Below are positions 16,380 through 24,404 of a stretch of 58,730 nt of DNA, piece by piece (the stretch's first letter is position 1; every line of letters begins with the position of its first letter). This stretch comes from Bacteroidales bacterium UBA2939. Its GTDB lineage: Bacteria; Bacteroidota; Bacteroidia; Bacteroidales; P3. The position numbers and the translations under genes were made by a program. The notes under the pieces are model-generated. The model saw only the letters and a list, made by a program, of their open reading frames with translations, was not told where the DNA came from and did not search any database. The DNA is taken from positions 166,994-225,723 of the forward strand of contig DECD01000024.1 in the NCBI GenBank assembly GCA_002349055.1, given 5' to 3'.

Positions 16380-16577
16380 TTAGATCCAGAACGAGTTCTG
16401 CTCGTTATCCGCCCATTCGTCGCGGACGATGAAGGTCTCCGTCTCCCTATTGTTCTCCTCTTGGAAAAGCAGTTCCAGCATATCATTCGATGGCGTCAAT
16501 TGACTGATGGCATAGCTCCGTTCACTCCGAAACTCCACCACCGTCAACCCCGGCGAAATATATTGTTGTTTTTTCAT
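16380..16577 (-). CDS. small hypothetical protein
   Basis: A 65-residue protein starting MKKQQYISPGLTVVEFRSER, a beginning I associate with short Bacteroidetes proteins encoded beside surface lipoproteins. It is acidic in its second half (EENNRETETF, DEWADNEQNSFW) and has no signal peptide. The ATG at 16577 is chosen because the longer frame gives an unlikely N-terminus. It starts five bases after the stop of the surface lipoprotein and is surely co-transcribed. Function unknown. Confidence 0.65.
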   Translation of the reverse strand: MKKQQYISPGLTVVEFRSERSYAISQLTPSNDMLELLFQEENNRETETFIVRDEWADNEQNSFWI

Positions 16578-16581
16578 ACGG

Positions 16582-18354
16582 CTAATTATTATTATATTGT
16601 GGGACAGGACTAATGGATTGACCATTCAATGTGATGGTCACATTGATATTATTGTTGTCGATGGTGACGGTATTTGATCCGTCAGGGGTGTATCGACCAA
16701 TTAATGATGCAAGGTAATCATATTGTCCATTAGAATTTATAGTGAAACTACCATTTACCACACAGCCTGTAATTGTAAGGTTTCCTACAACTTTATTTCC
16801 AATAAGTCCTCCCGCTCGGGTGGCTACAGTAGAAGTTAGATTGACGTTACCATACCACGAAGAGTTGACTATAGTGGCCTTCGAAGACCCCGCAGAAGCA
16901 ATTAATCCGCCCCAATAATACGATCTTCCGCTTAATATGACATTTGATGTATTGACACTACAGTTGGAAATTGAGATATTCGATGTTGAACCATCAATTT
17001 CACACAATAAACCTCCAAAATAAATTTGACCGGTGGCCCCACTAATATTTATTGCATTATAGGTGATGTTACAATTGTTTATATTCAGTGTTCCTTCTTG
17101 GCTAGTTGAATATGTGCCAATTAAACCAGCAAGAGTCACCCTTTTATCGGTATTACGTTGATGGATAAGGGAAAGGTTGTTGATAGAAATATCTTTAATT
17201 GTCACGCTAGTTGAAAATAGCGCACAACAATATCCAGTTGTTCCTAAATCACGACTATTAATGGTAAGATTATTAATAATGTGATTATTGCCATTAAGAG
17301 TTCCACTAAATCGACCAGTGTTTATTGTTTTTACAGGAATATCAGTCATATCAAGGTCCGCGAGAATGTCAATGTAGGCATCTCCAGTGATATCGCCGCT
17401 GGTGATGTTTTCAGTCATCAGTTTAAAGTCAAATGGTGTGCGCACCACATAATGGTTGCCTTCTTGGTCAAGTGTGGGTGTCGGAGTATCATTGGTAACT
17501 GTGATCTCTGTTGTGGCATAGCCCAATTCATTGCGGGCAAGGGTATGGTCGGTTCCTGAGGTCTGACTTTGACTGTGAAGGTAGAAATTCTGGTTGTTTG
17601 TGCTACTGGTTTTCACCTTGATTGTGAAATCATTTGGAATATTTGTCGCCCCACCAACAGGGAGTACAGGCAGCATTACTTGTATGCTCTCATTAACATC
17701 AAGAGTGTGGCCGTCATCAAAAATAAGTGAAACATATCTTTCAGAAGGATTCCCTGAAAGGGTAGGTATAATATTAATATTTCCTGAGGAATTTAAATTA
17801 ATTCCATTGATGGTTCCATTGAGCTGATAATGATTACTGGCAACTGTGACCGACTGGAGAATTAGCGGCACATTGGCTGTGTTTTTGACGGTGACATAGA
17901 GGGCACCGGTGAGGTGCTTGAACTGGAGCGGTTCGCGGTTTGTAGAGCGTGCTGCCATGGGGACTTCCAGTAGCTGGTGGCCGCTGGCATCGGTGCGGTA
18001 GTGGTAGTAGGCCGGAAAATCGAGGGAGATATAGTCGTTTCTCAAATCGCTGTTGGCGGCTAGCGAAGCCGGATAGACGGCACGGTTGACCGACTGCGGG
18101 TTCGCATAGCTGATATAGGCGCGGCCGTTGTCGCCCCGCACTACACTCACCTCATTGCCGTTGATGCAGATAGGGTCGCCATTCTCCCACGTGGAGTTGG
18201 CACCGTCGAGCCGCACCTTGCTATTACTTCCCATCGTCTCCGCAAAAATCTCTATCATCCCATCGCCCTCATCCATCTCCTTCTCGCACCCGACAAAAGG
18301 GAATGCCAGTGCCAAGAGAGAACCAAGGGCAAGCAATTTGATTGTTCTTTTCAT
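16582..18354 (-). CDS. fimbrillin-like lipoprotein with beta-helix repeats
   Basis: A 590-residue surface lipoprotein: signal with a lipobox ending FVGC at about residue 23. An N-terminal fimbrillin-like region follows (SKVRLDGANSTWENGDPICI, then LQFKHLTGALYVTV). From about residue 340 there is a series of GLUG/right-handed-helix repeats (FSGTLNGNNHIINNLTI, LAGLIGTYST, FGGLLCEIDG, WGGLIASAG, AGGLIGNKV). The combination is typical of Bacteroidetes surface or pilus-related proteins. It is more AT-rich and Asn-rich than its neighbours, which hints at transfer or relaxed selection. Confidence 0.8.
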   Translation of the reverse strand: MKRTIKLLALGSLLALAFPFVGCEKEMDEGDGMIEIFAETMGSNSKVRLDGANSTWENGDPICINGNEVSVVRGDNGRAYISYANPQSVNRAVYPASLAANSDLRNDYISLDFPAYYHYRTDASGHQLLEVPMAARSTNREPLQFKHLTGALYVTVKNTANVPLILQSVTVASNHYQLNGTINGINLNSSGNINIIPTLSGNPSERYVSLIFDDGHTLDVNESIQVMLPVLPVGGATNIPNDFTIKVKTSSTNNQNFYLHSQSQTSGTDHTLARNELGYATTEITVTNDTPTPTLDQEGNHYVVRTPFDFKLMTENITSGDITGDAYIDILADLDMTDIPVKTINTGRFSGTLNGNNHIINNLTINSRDLGTTGYCCALFSTSVTIKDISINNLSLIHQRNTDKRVTLAGLIGTYSTSQEGTLNINNCNITYNAINISGATGQIYFGGLLCEIDGSTSNISISNCSVNTSNVILSGRSYYWGGLIASAGSSKATIVNSSWYGNVNLTSTVATRAGGLIGNKVVGNLTITGCVVNGSFTINSNGQYDYLASLIGRYTPDGSNTVTIDNNNINVTITLNGQSISPVPQYNNN

Positions 18355-18377
18355 AAGCTTGAATATAGTTTTAAAAA

Positions 18378-18409
18378 GACAGAGTCTCCATTATGGGGAC
18401 TCTGTCTCT
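18378..18409 (-). terminator. terminator of the deoxyhypusine synthase-like gene
   Basis: AGACAGAGTC/GACTCTGTCT hairpin around TCCATTATGGG, followed on the minus strand by a short T-rich stretch before the next gene. Confidence 0.7.
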
Positions 18410-18425
18410 CGTATACTGTTTTATG

Positions 18426-19463
18426 TTATTTCTGGAAGAGCTTCTGCCAGTTCTTGTACTCGCGGTCTTTCCAGGCGCCGTTGTGGTAGGCATAGGAGAC
18501 GATGGCGGGGATGACGGTGGTGCCTTCGGCATAAACCATCTGCTGGAGTTCTTCGCTCACCTTGCCCCAGCTGCCGGCCTCGAGAAGGGTGCTGGAGGAG
18601 CAGGCGCCGTCACGCACGTCGGCAACGGTAATCTGGATGGCATACTTGTGCATGGGAACCTCTTTGCCGAGGATTTCGGCGCAGACGACGGTGTCCTGAG
18701 CAAAGTTCTTGGGGGTACCGCCGCCGACCATGAAGAGGCCGCTCTCGGGGCAGTTCATCTTGATTTCGGTAAGCTCGAGGAAGTCGCACACGCTGTCGAT
18801 GCTGACATAGGGCTTGCCAGCTTTCTTGCGGAGCCACTGGTGCTTGCCGATACCGAAACCGGCGCTGCTGTCGCTGAAGGCGGGGCAGAAGATGGGCACG
18901 CCGCACTCGTAGCAAGTCTGGATGAGGCTGTCTTTCTTCACGCCGTGGCCGTTGGCGAGCCATTTGCCCACCTCATAGAGGAATTCGCGGCTGCTATAGG
19001 GACGCGGTTCGAGGAGGTCGGCGACATCGCAGGTGGCCTGGTCGCAAGCCTGCAGCTCCTCTTCGTCGATGAAGGTGTCGTAGATGCGGTCGATATAAAG
19101 CTCGCGGAGCTTGGTGTCGGGGATGACGTTCTCCTTGGTGCCGATGTAGTGCTTGTAGCCGAGGGCCTCGAAGAGGTCCATGTCGATGATGGAGGCGCCG
19201 GTGCTGACGACGGCGTCGATCATCTTGTTGCGCACCATGTCGACATACACCTGCATACATCCGGCGGCGCTGGTGGAGCCGGCGATGGTGAGGATGTTGG
19301 TGCAGTCCTTCTCGGCCAGCATCTGGCAGAGGATGTCGGCGGCACGGGCGGTGTCGCGGCTGGTGAAGCTCATGTGGCGCATGGCGTCGATAAGCTCGGT
19401 GCTGTCATACTTCTTGATGTCAATGTGCTTGACGGTTTCTTTCAGGAGGTCTTTCTTTTCCAT
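18426..19463 (-). CDS. deoxyhypusine synthase-like protein
   Basis: A 345-residue cytosolic NAD-dependent enzyme of the deoxyhypusine synthase fold. Visible family features: TIAGSTSAAGCM and VSTGASIIDMDLFEALG near the N-terminus, NGHGVKKDSLIQTCYE, PAFSDSSAGFGIG, and SWGKVSEE, whose Lys corresponds to the catalytic lysine that accepts the aminobutyl group from spermidine. Bacteria lack eIF5A; bacterial homologues include homospermidine synthases and proteins of unknown role, so the acceptor here is open. An elongation factor P gene lies in the same window at 56754. It has its own terminator and appears to be monocistronic. Confidence 0.85.
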   Translation of the reverse strand: MEKKDLLKETVKHIDIKKYDSTELIDAMRHMSFTSRDTARAADILCQMLAEKDCTNILTIAGSTSAAGCMQVYVDMVRNKMIDAVVSTGASIIDMDLFEALGYKHYIGTKENVIPDTKLRELYIDRIYDTFIDEEELQACDQATCDVADLLEPRPYSSREFLYEVGKWLANGHGVKKDSLIQTCYECGVPIFCPAFSDSSAGFGIGKHQWLRKKAGKPYVSIDSVCDFLELTEIKMNCPESGLFMVGGGTPKNFAQDTVVCAEILGKEVPMHKYAIQITVADVRDGACSSSTLLEAGSWGKVSEELQQMVYAEGTTVIPAIVSYAYHNGAWKDREYKNWQKLFQK

Positions 19464-19539
19464 TTTTATATTGTTTTTTTTGATTTCAAATAATTATAAC
19501 AACGTGATAGTTTTTAATTTATTGTGTCTGTTGTTGTTT

Positions 19540-19971
19540 TTATTTGTCAATGCGCTGAAGGGTGACATCCTTCTCCACATCGGCGGTGCCATAGTCCCAA
19601 TTGCCGTGACCATCGTGGAAAGCGCTTCTGTCGGCAACCACCGACACAACGGTGTCGCGATAATGCCCGTTTTGCTCGCCGTCGCTGTCTTTGAAGTATA
19701 TTGCGACGTTGCTTTCCGGCATGCATTTAACACGGATTTCATAGCGCCCATCAACCCCCGTGGTGTCGAGGTGAGACACATTGATACCTGCCACTGGTTC
19801 ACCCTCTTCGTTGACGACGGTGCCCATCACATGGTATGTTCCTTCGGGACAACCATACATACCGCTTATCGGTTCTTCATTGTGGTCTTTTCCACAACCC
19901 ATCTGCAATCCCAGCAGGGCTCCCAGTGATACCAGCAGCCAGTTTTTCAGTTTCAGATATTTTATTTTCAT
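19540..19971 (-). CDS. radical SAM-associated-type putative lipoprotein
   Basis: A 143-residue lipoprotein: signal with LQMGC at residue 26, a short linker, then MYGCPEGTYHVMGTVVNEEG, DGRYEIRVK, YFKDSDGEQNGHYRDT and GNWDYGTADVEKDVTLQR. This order, a carboxypeptidase-regulatory-like beta sandwich opening with MYG.P...Y.V.G, resembles the Bacteroidetes family annotated as radical SAM-associated putative lipoprotein. The usual radical SAM partner is not adjacent; the gene is followed by an SMR exporter. Assignment from memory of the family pattern. Confidence 0.65.
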   Translation of the reverse strand: MKIKYLKLKNWLLVSLGALLGLQMGCGKDHNEEPISGMYGCPEGTYHVMGTVVNEEGEPVAGINVSHLDTTGVDGRYEIRVKCMPESNVAIYFKDSDGEQNGHYRDTVVSVVADRSAFHDGHGNWDYGTADVEKDVTLQRIDK

Positions 19972-19983
19972 AGCTTTATATGT

Positions 19984-20310
19984 TTATTCCGATACTATCT
20001 TCAAGCCGATGATGGAGGCGGTGAGGGTGGTGATGAAGAAGAGTCGCCAGAAAGTGGCGGGCTCGTGGAAGATGAAGATGCCGACGAGCACCGAGCCGAG
20101 GGCGCCGATGCCTGTCCACACGGGGTAGGCGGTGCCGATGGGGATGGTCTCGATGGCTTTGGCCAGCAGCACGGCGCTCATCACGTAGAAGAAGGCGAAG
20201 CCGCCCATCCACTCCCAATAGAGCAATCCCTCCAGCCCTTTGGTCTTCCCCAGGCAGAAGGCAAAGCCTACCTCGCAGAGGCCGGCGATGATGAGTATTA
20301 TCCAGTTCAT
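19984..20310 (-). CDS. small multidrug resistance (SMR) exporter, SugE/Gdx-like
   Basis: A 108-residue inner-membrane protein with four membrane helices. The essential glutamate of the family is Glu13 in IIAGLCEVGFAF, and GTAYPVWTGIGALGSVLVG is the conserved third-helix region. The Gdx (guanidinium exporter) subgroup has this GTAYAVWTGIGA form, so guanidinium export by proton antiport is the likeliest role; quaternary ammonium export is the alternative. The ATG at 20310 gives the standard length. A hairpin (20314-20347) precedes it but lacks the loop motifs of known guanidine riboswitches. Confidence 0.85.
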   Translation of the reverse strand: MNWIILIIAGLCEVGFAFCLGKTKGLEGLLYWEWMGGFAFFYVMSAVLLAKAIETIPIGTAYPVWTGIGALGSVLVGIFIFHEPATFWRLFFITTLTASIIGLKIVSE

Positions 20311-20313
20311 TTG

Positions 20314-20347
20314 GAAGAGGGTGTCCCCGCAAAGGGGCACCCTCTTG
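20314..20347. other. stable hairpin upstream of the SMR gene
   Basis: AAGAGGGTG.CCCC pairs with GGGG.CACCCTCTT around a GCAAA loop. No T-run follows on the minus strand, so it may be a leader hairpin of the SMR mRNA or the 3' end of the T9SS transcript. Confidence 0.5.
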
Positions 20348-20353
20348 GTGTTC

Positions 20354-20389
20354 CCTAGGATGTCCTAGGAAGACCTAGGCTTTCCTAGG
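20354..20389. repeat. four CCTAGG palindromes exactly 10 bp apart
   Basis: CCTAGG at 20354, 20364, 20374 and 20384 with different four-base spacers, in the junction between the T9SS gene and the SMR gene. CTAG is usually rare in bacteria, so the regular spacing is striking. Confidence 0.9.
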
Positions 20390-20394
20390 AGTGT

Positions 20395-23300
20395 TCATTT
20401 CACAACGAGTTTGCGGACGGCGTTGATGTTCTCGCCGGTCATGCGGACGAAGTAGGCACCCTGGGCAAGGCCGCTCACGTCGAAGCGGAAGCTCTGGGCG
20501 TTGCCCTGCTGCTCCATCATCACACGGCCGTTCATGTCGACAATCTGCACGTTGACGTTACCCTCGACACCCTCGGCGCTGATGCTCACCATCTGGCTGG
20601 CGGGGTTGGGATAGAGGCTGAGGGCAGAGGTTTCGACCTCGTCGATGCTCACGCGCTCGGTGCTGATCTTGATGTCGTCGATGTTAAGGTAGAGCATGTC
20701 GGTGCAGTCGTGGTGACGGAAGGCGATGTAGATGGTCTGTCCGGCATACTGGCCGAGGTCGACGTTGCGGCCAATCCAGCTGTTCTGAGTGGTGAAGTTG
20801 GCGGCAGCAGTGGTGAAGTCGCTGATGTTGCGGCCGGTGGTGGAGATATAGACGCTGTATTTCTCGGCGAAGTACTCTGCATCCAGACCTTTATCATACC
20901 AGCTGAGAATCATCTCGGACCCCTCGGGCAGGGTCATGGCGGGGAGAATCATCCAGTTGTCGGGGGTGAGAGCATGGTTCACATAGGAGGCTGAAGAGAC
21001 CAGGCCGCGGCTGTTGTTGTGGCCGTAGTAGGAACCACTTCCGCTGGTCTCGTTGCGCAGAAAGTCGGTGTCCCAGTTGTAGCCGTCGCCATCGGCATCG
21101 ATGAACTTCCAGCAGCCGTAGACGTTGGCGTTCTCGAAGTTCTCGGTCCAGGGGAACTCGGTGTTGGCTTCGCAGACGATGGAGGTGACGTCGAGGCTGG
21201 CAGTGTCGTTGCCGGCGGCATTGATTGCGGTGACGACAATGGTGTGCGAGGCGGCAGCGTCGAAGGTGACGTTGAGAACGTTGGTGCTCTCGTTGGCGTC
21301 ACGGCCGTCGACGGTCCAGCTGTAGCTGGTGGCGGTGCCGCTGGTGGCGGTATAGGTAGCCTCTTCACCCACCACGGCGACGGCGGGACCGGCGAGGGTC
21401 ACCATTGGGGCGGTGAGGGCGCGCACCTGGATGCTGTCGAGCAGGAGGATGAAGCCACCGGCGCAGTTGAAGTGACGGAAGGCGATGCGGAAGTTGTCAT
21501 CAAGGTTGGCAGGCAGGCTGATGGTGCGCCAGGCATAGTTGGTGTCGGTACCCATGGTCTCTTCGAAGAGGAGGGTGGTGTCGGAACCGTTAATGACATA
21601 GACGCCATAGTGGTCGGAATGGTAGTCCATATCGACAGGACGCACCTGCCAGGCAATCTCGTAGTTGCCCTCGGCGGAAGCGATGTAGTGGCTGATGAGC
21701 CAGTTGTCGATATCCAGATCCATCACGCCGAAGAAACTTCTTTGGGCCGAAATTGAGTAGACCTGACCCATCTCTGCTATTTCACCCTCGCAGGGATACC
21801 AGCCGGCTCCGTGGGTGAGGAGGCTCACGGTGTCCCAGCAGCCGAAGCCGTTGTCAAACGAGGGAGCGTAGGGAATGGTGTTGGCGGGGCAGTAAAAAAC
21901 TTCGACAAAGGCGGTGTCGGTGCTGAAGCCGACGCTGTTGGTGGCCTTGGCCACAACAATGTGGTCGCCCTCGGTGTCGAAGATGTAGGTCAGGGTGTTG
22001 TCGGTGCCGGTAACCTCGTTGCCGTCGACAATCCACTCAAGGGTGTCGGCCAGGATGCTATGGGCGCTGTAGCGGGCCACGTTACCCACCTTGATGCGAT
22101 CATGTCCGTTGACGCTCACCATGGGAGCGCTGAGTTCCTCAATGCTCACCTCGTCGATATAGAGGTAGTACTGGAAGTTGGCATAATAGTTGATGGCCAC
22201 ATACTTGGTGTTGGCAGGCAGCACGTAGGCGGCAAGGGTCCATTCGGTAGACACGGTGGGCATGTCGCCCAGCACCTCGGTGAAGGCGGCGGTGTCGTCG
22301 GTGGTGCTGGAGGCAAGCACGCGGAAGCTCTCGCGGCTGTTGTAACCCTTGTACCAGAATTTCACCATGTACTGGCTTTCGCTGGGCAGAGTCATCTCGG
22401 GGCTGATGAGGAACTGGTTGTAGTTGTCGCTTGGGGCGCTGGAATAGCTGCTGAAGACAAAATCATTGAAGCCTTCGTGGGCATTGGTGTCCTCGCGGAC
22501 ACCCATTCTGTTGTCATTGGCGTTGTCGGCGCTGACCATGTTCCAGCAGTACATACCACGTTCGAAACCATAGGTGTAGGGCAGCTCGGTGATGCCGTTG
22601 CAGCTGTAGGATTCCACCCAGAGGACGCGGGACACAGAATTGCCGCCGTTGTTGTTGGTGGCCGTGAGGATAATCTCATTGCTGTCGGCATCGGTGTCGA
22701 AGGTATAGGTCAGGGTGTCGCTGGTGCTCTGGACGGTGCCGTTGACGGTCCACTCCCAGGTGTCGGTGTTGGGCGAGGAGGCAATCCAGGTGTTGGCAAC
22801 GCCGGTGATGACGGCGTCGGGACCCTCAACCTCGAACATCGGTGCGGGGAAGATGTGGGTGTCGCTCACCACGCGGATCATCCAAGTGAGGTCGAGCTGG
22901 GTGGTGTAATTCACCAAGGGACCCCAGGTGGTGCCGTCGAGCGAGACATAGGTGCCGTTGGGGTAGCTGCTGCCTTCCACGCCGGCGGCGGGGAAGTTGC
23001 GCATGCAGCTGAAGGTCACCCACAGGTCTTCACCCTCGGCAACGGGCACGGCGGGACTAAGGGTGACGGTCTTCCATGCTCCGGTGTCGGCAGTCGTGAT
23101 ATTGATGGTCTGCGTGAGGGTAGCGGTCTCGGTGGGATTGGCACCAAAGACGAGGCTCATCGTATAAGCACCTATCAGCTTGGCATAGAACTGGACCTCG
23201 GTGATGGTGTTGCGGCCAACGAGGGCGTCGGCGTCAATCTTGATGCCCCAGTACATAGTGCTGGTGTCGGAGCCGACGCCTACACTAGTGGCGAAAGCAT

Positions 23301-23526
23301 CGTCGCCACAATACGACATCGTGTCGCTGTTCCACACGGGATGGCTGAATGCCACGGCCTTGGTGGCAAAACCTTTGACATCGTTTTGGCCCTTGACGGC
23401 CACCACCTGCTTGCTAAAGGCTGCCGGCAGGTTGCTTTGTTTGGCGCTGCGAATGATGCTGCCCTGTGCCATGCACACGGCACCAAGCATCATCATCGCT
23501 GCCAGAAAGGTAAAGGTTTTCTTCAT
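20395..23526 (-). CDS. T9SS surface protein with cleaved-adhesin and PKD domains
   Basis: A 1043-residue exported protein. Signal peptide (MKKTFTFLAAMMMLGAVCMA), an N-terminal beta domain, then three rounds of a PKD-like domain followed by a jelly-roll (choice-of-anchor J/cleaved adhesin) domain. The jelly rolls are marked by TYGFERGMYCWNMVSAD, SFDNGFGCWDTVS and TENFENANVYGCWKFIDAD, each with a later NWLIS/NWMILPAMTLP strand. It ends in a type A sorting domain (LYPNPASQMVSIS, GAYFVRMTG, VRKLVVK). Cleaved-adhesin domains occur in gingipain/haemagglutinin proteins and bind host or dietary polymers; the ligand here is unknown. Confidence 0.92.
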   Translation of the reverse strand: MKKTFTFLAAMMMLGAVCMAQGSIIRSAKQSNLPAAFSKQVVAVKGQNDVKGFATKAVAFSHPVWNSDTMSYCGDDAFATSVGVGSDTSTMYWGIKIDADALVGRNTITEVQFYAKLIGAYTMSLVFGANPTETATLTQTINITTADTGAWKTVTLSPAVPVAEGEDLWVTFSCMRNFPAAGVEGSSYPNGTYVSLDGTTWGPLVNYTTQLDLTWMIRVVSDTHIFPAPMFEVEGPDAVITGVANTWIASSPNTDTWEWTVNGTVQSTSDTLTYTFDTDADSNEIILTATNNNGGNSVSRVLWVESYSCNGITELPYTYGFERGMYCWNMVSADNANDNRMGVREDTNAHEGFNDFVFSSYSSAPSDNYNQFLISPEMTLPSESQYMVKFWYKGYNSRESFRVLASSTTDDTAAFTEVLGDMPTVSTEWTLAAYVLPANTKYVAINYYANFQYYLYIDEVSIEELSAPMVSVNGHDRIKVGNVARYSAHSILADTLEWIVDGNEVTGTDNTLTYIFDTEGDHIVVAKATNSVGFSTDTAFVEVFYCPANTIPYAPSFDNGFGCWDTVSLLTHGAGWYPCEGEIAEMGQVYSISAQRSFFGVMDLDIDNWLISHYIASAEGNYEIAWQVRPVDMDYHSDHYGVYVINGSDTTLLFEETMGTDTNYAWRTISLPANLDDNFRIAFRHFNCAGGFILLLDSIQVRALTAPMVTLAGPAVAVVGEEATYTATSGTATSYSWTVDGRDANESTNVLNVTFDAAASHTIVVTAINAAGNDTASLDVTSIVCEANTEFPWTENFENANVYGCWKFIDADGDGYNWDTDFLRNETSGSGSYYGHNNSRGLVSSASYVNHALTPDNWMILPAMTLPEGSEMILSWYDKGLDAEYFAEKYSVYISTTGRNISDFTTAAANFTTQNSWIGRNVDLGQYAGQTIYIAFRHHDCTDMLYLNIDDIKISTERVSIDEVETSALSLYPNPASQMVSISAEGVEGNVNVQIVDMNGRVMMEQQGNAQSFRFDVSGLAQGAYFVRMTGENINAVRKLVVK

Positions 23527-23630
23527 TTTGTTGTTTTTTTAGTTAGTATGTTTAATTTGTTGTTTTCACTTGGATATAAAACACTCACACTCTGATTCTC
23601 ACACGAGAACCAAACCTCATAATCAAGTGG

Positions 23631-23660
23631 CAAAGATACAACTTTTTCCTCCATCTCGCA
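23631..23660 (-). promoter_or_regulatory. promoter of the T9SS surface protein
   Basis: TATCTTTG on the minus strand at 23631-23638 about 105 bp upstream of the start. The -33 element is weak (TTGCG near 23658). Confidence 0.5.
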
Positions 23661-23700
23661 ACCTTTTATTATATTTTTAACATTAAAATAAGAAGAAAAC

Positions 23701-23807
23701 CCTATCACCGACCTATCATCAACCTACCATCGACCAATCATCTCCTACCGTCGTAGGAGATGAGTAGGAGTTGGGTAGGAGATGAGTAAGAGTTGAGTAA
23801 GAGTTGG
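23701..23807. repeat. palindromic element made of 11-bp repeats
   Basis: Left half: four 11-bp units of the CCTATCATCGA type. Right half: five units of the GTAGGAGTTGA type. The halves meet in a perfect 11-bp inverted repeat, TCATCTCCTAC/GTAGGAGATGA, with a four-base loop (23738-23763). Non-coding. Confidence 0.9.
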
Positions 23808-23861
23808 TGGCTATGGAATGCTTAGAATCAAGCAGTTAGAAAATGACGAAAAATGACGTTT

Positions 23862-23890
23862 TTTCAGTTTCGGAAAAAAGTGTACTTTTG
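23862..23890 (+). promoter_or_regulatory. promoter of the Nudix gene
   Basis: TACTTTTG at 23883-23890, 20 bases before the ATG, preceded by a T-rich -33 region. Confidence 0.6.
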
Positions 23891-23909
23891 CACTCAAAAA
23901 CTGATAGTT

Positions 23910-24404
23910 ATGGCTGGAAAATACATTTATGAGTACCCACGGCCGATGCTGACGGCCGACTGCATGGTGACCAATCCGCGCGGCGAGGTTCTGCTCGTCC
24001 GCCGGGGCAACGACCCCTATAAAGGCTGCTGGGCTCTGCCGGGAGGATTTATGGAGATGGACGAGACCATCGAGCATTGCGCCGTGCGCGAGCTGGAGGA
24101 GGAGACGCACCTGAAAGTCAGCGAGAAAGACATCCAACTGATAGGTATTTATAGCGCTCCCGGTCGCGACCCGCGTGGCCGCACGGTGACGGCGGCATAC
24201 GCTTTGTCACTCAGCCACTCGGCTACTCAGTCACTTTCCGCTGTGGCTGGCGACGATGCCGCCGAGGTGCGCTGGTGGCCCCTCAACGCGCTGCCGCCCT
24301 TGGCCTTCGACCACGCCCAGATTGTGTCAGACGGGGTAAGTTACATCCCGGTGAATTTGCCCACAAACAGTATCACGTCCGACGAGGCTTCGCGGATAAG
24401 ATAG
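23910..24404 (+). CDS. Nudix hydrolase with repeat-derived insertion
   Basis: A 164-residue cytosolic hydrolase of nucleoside-diphosphate derivatives (substrate unknown; ADP-ribose-type by resemblance). The Nudix box is complete: GGFMEMDETIEHCAVRELEEET. The ATG at 23910 follows the promoter closely. After RTVTAAYAL comes LSHSATQSLSAV, encoded by four 8-bp tandem repeats (24207-24238), which looks like an in-frame insertion in a surface loop before AGDDAAEVRWWPL. The last 21 codons overlap the serpin gene tail on the other strand, so the C-terminus after the FDHAQIV helix is probably an extension. Confidence 0.88.
   Translation: MAGKYIYEYPRPMLTADCMVTNPRGEVLLVRRGNDPYKGCWALPGGFMEMDETIEHCAVRELEEETHLKVSEKDIQLIGIYSAPGRDPRGRTVTAAYALSLSHSATQSLSAVAGDDAAEVRWWPLNALPPLAFDHAQIVSDGVSYIPVNLPTNSITSDEASRIR
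24207..24238 (+). repeat. 8-bp tandem repeat inside the Nudix gene
   Basis: Four octads of the form (C/T)ACTC(A/G)G(C/T), starting CACTCAGC CACTCGGC TACTCAGT and ending in a degraded CACTTTCC. Twenty-four bases equal eight codons, so the reading frame is kept. Confidence 0.75.

Larger units (their letters stand above)
23527..23909. other. divergent intergenic region
   Basis: No gene seen. It holds the minus-strand promoter of the T9SS gene (23631-23638), a palindromic 11-bp repeat element (23701-23807), and the plus-strand promoter of the Nudix gene (about 23860-23890). Confidence 0.7.

Noticed and set aside
20311..20394. Guanidine riboswitch upstream of the SMR exporter
   Set aside because: The hairpin loop is GCAAA-type and the second part is a CCTAGG ladder; none of the conserved ACGR loops or the ykkC core can be seen.
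21811..23595. Long open frame on the plus strand opposite the T9SS adhesin gene
   Set aside because: It is rich in Gly, Val, Ala and His with no domain, and is the complement of a real gene with signal peptide and sorting domain. The same applies to 3344-4486, 5087-6307, 10260-12245, 14890-16041, 18393-19493 and 50815-52035.
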